A stretch of 8,900 nt of DNA from Comamonas sp. Lineage in GTDB: Bacteria; Pseudomonadota; Gammaproteobacteria; Burkholderiales; Burkholderiaceae_C. The translations under genes were made by a program, and so were the position numbers. Below the pieces are notes generated by a model, which was not told the origin of the DNA, did no database searches, and saw nothing but the letters and a program-made list of their open reading frames with translations. How positions within the stretch are numbered: position 1 is the stretch's first letter; each line of letters opens with the position of its first letter. Shown one piece after another: positions 7,133 through 8,900 of this stretch. The stretch spans positions 1 to 8,900 of the forward strand of contig JAHAYB010000159.1 of the NCBI GenBank assembly GCA_018384835.1. Reading direction: 5' to 3'.

Positions 7133-8304
7133 TTTGGCTGGCGCAGTGGTTGCAAAGCCTGCAACCGGATTGGACGTTCTTGCGCGTCGTCAACTACATC
7201 ACCTTCCGCGCTTTGATGGCCGCTATGACATCGCTGCTCATCGGCCTGTGGATTGGCCCCAAAGCCATTCGGATGCTTACCGCGCTCAAAATGGGGCAGC
7301 CCGTGCGCGGCTATGCCATGCAGACCCACCTTGTCAAAAGCGGTACGCCCACTATGGGCGGGGTGCTGATTTTGCTGGCGATTTCCATCTCTACCCTGCT
7401 GTGGTTTGAGTGGAGCAACCGCTTTGTCTGGATTACGCTCATCGTGACTTTAGGTTTTGGCGCGATTGGCTGGGTCGATGATTGGCGCAAAGTCGTCAAC
7501 AAAGACCCCGAAGGAATGCGCTCGCGTGAGAAGTATTTTTGGCAGTCGCTGATTGGCTTGGCCGCTTCGCTGGCACTGGTGTTTAGCATTTCGGAAAACT
7601 CTAACGCCCGCGTGTTGGAGCTGTTTATCACCTGGGTGCAATCGGGCTTTAGCGCTGATTTGCCGCCCAAGGCGGGGCTGATGCTGCCCTTCTTCAAAGA
7701 GGTGAGCTACCCGCTGGGCGTGCTGGGCTTTGCCATCCTGACGTATTTGGTGATTGTGGGCGCGAGCAACGCCGTCAACCTCACCGATGGCTTGGATGGC
7801 CTAGCCATCATGCCGGTGATTTTGGTGGGCGCGTCCCTGGGGCTGTTTGCCTACGTCACGGGCAATGCCAGCTACGCCAAATACCTGCATTTGAGTTATA
7901 TCGCTGGCTCTGGGGAGTTACTGGTGTTCTGCGCGGCCATGGCCGGGGCGGGGCTGGCGTTTTTGTGGTTTAACGCCCATCCGGCGCAGATTTTTATGGG
8001 CGACGTGGGCGCTTTGGCGCTGGGTGGAGCGCTGGGCACGATTGCCGTTATCGTGCGCCAAGAGGTGGTGCTGGCCATCATGGGCGGTATTTTTGTGGTG
8101 GAGGCGCTTTCGGTGATGGCGCAGGTGCTCTACTTCAAATACACCAAGCGCAAATATGGCGAGGGGCGGCGTTTGCTAAAAATGGCTCCGTTGCACCACC
8201 ATTTTGAAAAATCGGGCTGGAAAGAGACGCAAGTCGTCACCCGCTTTTGGATTATCACTATGCTGCTGTGCCTCATTGGCCTAGCGACCTTGAAGCTGAG
8301 GTAA
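7126..8304 (+). CDS. mraY: Phospho-N-acetylmuramoyl-pentapeptide-transferase MraY
   Basis: MraY is the polytopic inner-membrane enzyme that transfers phospho-MurNAc-pentapeptide from UDP to undecaprenyl phosphate, forming lipid I. From the ATG at 7126 the protein has 392 residues, longer than E. coli MraY (360), mostly through a larger loop at about 155-195, a size I associate with Burkholderiales. Many hydrophobic segments fit the ten-helix fold. Conserved parts are [13 protein letters not shown] (71-83), VDDWRK with the Asp pair 118-119, [13 protein letters not shown] (215-227), [15 protein letters not shown] with Asp293 (283-297) and the cytoplasmic [11 protein letters not shown] (355-365). 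The start codon overlaps murF by 7 bp, with GGAG at 7111-7114 as a somewhat distant ribosome site, suggesting translational coupling. The frame is open further upstream inside murF, but that part is not MraY-like. murD follows after 3 bp. Confidence 0.98.
   Translation: MLIWLAQWLQSLQPDWTFLRVVNYITFRALMAAMTSLLIGLWIGPKAIRMLTALKMGQPVRGYAMQTHLVKSGTPTMGGVLILLAISISTLLWFEWSNRFVWITLIVTLGFGAIGWVDDWRKVVNKDPEGMRSREKYFWQSLIGLAASLALVFSISENSNARVLELFITWVQSGFSADLPPKAGLMLPFFKEVSYPLGVLGFAILTYLVIVGASNAVNLTDGLDGLAIMPVILVGASLGLFAYVTGNASYAKYLHLSYIAGSGELLVFCAAMAGAGLAFLWFNAHPAQIFMGDVGALALGGALGTIAVIVRQEVVLAIMGGIFVVEALSVMAQVLYFKYTKRKYGEGRRLLKMAPLHHHFEKSGWKETQVVTRFWIITMLLCLIGLATLKLR
8298..8302 (+). promoter_or_regulatory. 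Strong Shine-Dalgarno for the long form of murD
   Basis: GAGGT, read into GAGGTAAG, covers the end of mraY and ends 5 bases before the ATG at 8308. It is among the best ribosome sites in the window. It supports translation of the extended MurD N-terminus over later in-frame starts. Confidence 0.75.
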
Positions 8305-8307
8305 GCC

Positions 8308-8900
8308 ATGCCCTCCTTGGATGAGCAACCCTGCCCCCTTCAGCCTAGCGCTGCTCCTGCTGGCGTTAGCGTTGGTACGCGGGGGCAGCAACTGCCCTTG
8401 CCGCTCCAAGGTCAAGGTCAAGGCCAAGGGCAGGAGCCGCCCGCGCTCACCGCTGCCCACGAGGCGCACGCCTTTGTCACCCGCCTATTTGCTGAAATGA
8501 ACACCGCTGACGTGCCTAGCTCGCCCTCTGCACCGGATATGCCCGATGCGCTAGAAGCGCCGCCAGATACACCGGATGCCATCCCCGCTATCCCTGCTAT
8601 CCCCGCTACGTGGCCAGCCGCTGCCAGCTTGCCGCTGCAAGAGCAGCAGGTGCTGGTTTTGGGCTTGGGCGCATCAGGCTTGGCGATGGCGCGTTGGTGT
8701 GCCCGCGCTGGTGCGCTGGTAACGGTGGCCGATACACGTAGCGCCCCGCCACAACTGGCCACTTTGCAGGCAGAGCTGCCCCAGGTGCGCTTTGTGGCCG
8801 GTGCTTTGACGGCTGATTTATTGCAAGGGGCGCAGGAGGGGCTGCGGATACGCAGCGTTTATCGCTCGCCGGGGCTGTCGCCGCAAAGCATTGCGCCGGT
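8308..8900 (+). CDS. murD: UDP-N-acetylmuramoylalanine–D-glutamate ligase MurD, N-terminally extended, cut by the window end
   Basis: MurD adds D-Glu to UDP-MurNAc-L-Ala in the cytoplasm. Only the first 197 codons are in the window, so the ATPase and C-terminal domains are not visible. The recognisable MurD part starts at about residue 112: [20 protein letters not shown] (the Rossmann-like substrate domain with GLGASG at 119-124), VTVADTR (138-144) and SPGLSP (187-192). Ahead of it lies an extension of about 110 residues that is not part of the usual fold. It is rich in Pro, Ala and Gln, with a QG repeat at 34-42, a segment with helical character at about 48-64 and a PAIPAIPA repeat near 93-100. 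The ATG at 8308 has a strong ribosome site 3 bp after mraY, which supports the long form. In-frame ATG at 8497 or 8539, or TTG at 8629 for a near-normal length, remain possible. Identity as MurD is firm from motifs and gene order; the start is less sure. Confidence 0.93.
   Translation, partial: MPSLDEQPCPLQPSAAPAGVSVGTRGQQLPLPLQGQGQGQGQEPPALTAAHEAHAFVTRLFAEMNTADVPSSPSAPDMPDALEAPPDTPDAIPAIPAIPATWPAAASLPLQEQQVLVLGLGASGLAMARWCARAGALVTVADTRSAPPQLATLQAELPQVRFVAGALTADLLQGAQEGLRIRSVYRSPGLSPQSIAP
8407..8430 (+). repeat. 6-bp tandem repeat in the murD 5' extension
   Basis: Four head-to-tail copies of CAAGGN (CAAGGT twice, then CAAGGC and CAAGGG) encode a Gln-Gly run. The unit is a multiple of three, so copy changes would alter length without breaking the frame. 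Confidence 0.85.
8581..8607 (+). repeat. 9-bp tandem repeat in the murD 5' extension
   Basis: Three copies of ATCCCCGCT (the middle one is ATCCCTGCT) encode Ile-Pro-Ala three times, followed by a related Ala-Thr-Trp-Pro-Ala stretch. The repeat is frame-preserving and sits just before the conserved MurD domain. Confidence 0.88.

Overview
This window is the front half of a division and cell wall (dcw) cluster on the + strand, preceded by an outer-membrane porin gene. The gene order is porin – rsmH – ftsL – ftsI – murE – murF – mraY – murD, with murD running off the right edge. High GC, beta-type MurF and MraY sequence features and a porin of the betaproteobacterial Gram-negative porin family point to Burkholderiales, most likely a Comamonadaceae-like organism. 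The family is inferred from recognition of protein style, not from a search.

Layout: positions 1-104 hold a short AT-rich leader with a perfect TATAAT-type -10 box. 105-1052 encodes a porin with a signal peptide and a terminal Phe. 1053-1179 is the only sizeable intergenic gap (127 bp). It contains a perfect 8-bp hairpin flanked by a 10-bp direct repeat, and is followed by a strong Shine-Dalgarno in front of a TTG start for rsmH. From 1180 to the end the genes are packed tightly: gaps of 28, 9, 22 and 3 bp, a 4-bp overlap (ftsI/murE) and a 7-bp overlap (murF/mraY). This is as expected for one polycistronic transcript.

Function: RsmH methylates 16S rRNA. FtsL and FtsI are septal divisome proteins (scaffold and transpeptidase). 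MurE, MurF and MurD add amino acids to the UDP-MurNAc peptide, and MraY moves the finished UDP-MurNAc-pentapeptide onto undecaprenyl phosphate to make lipid I. The MurE DNPR motif and the Gram-negative context indicate a meso-diaminopimelate peptidoglycan.

Points out of the ordinary: mraZ, the usual first gene of the cluster, is not in front of rsmH, where a porin sits instead. MurD carries a low-complexity N-terminal extension of about 110 residues, with tandem repeats, supported by a strong ribosome binding site. Two early genes use non-ATG starts (TTG for rsmH, GTG for ftsL), and murE uses GTG. A C8 tract lies at the murF/mraY overlap. MurF has Asn where E. coli MurF has the family's modified active-site lysine. 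I see no mobile element, RNA gene, CRISPR array or evident undescribed multi-gene system.
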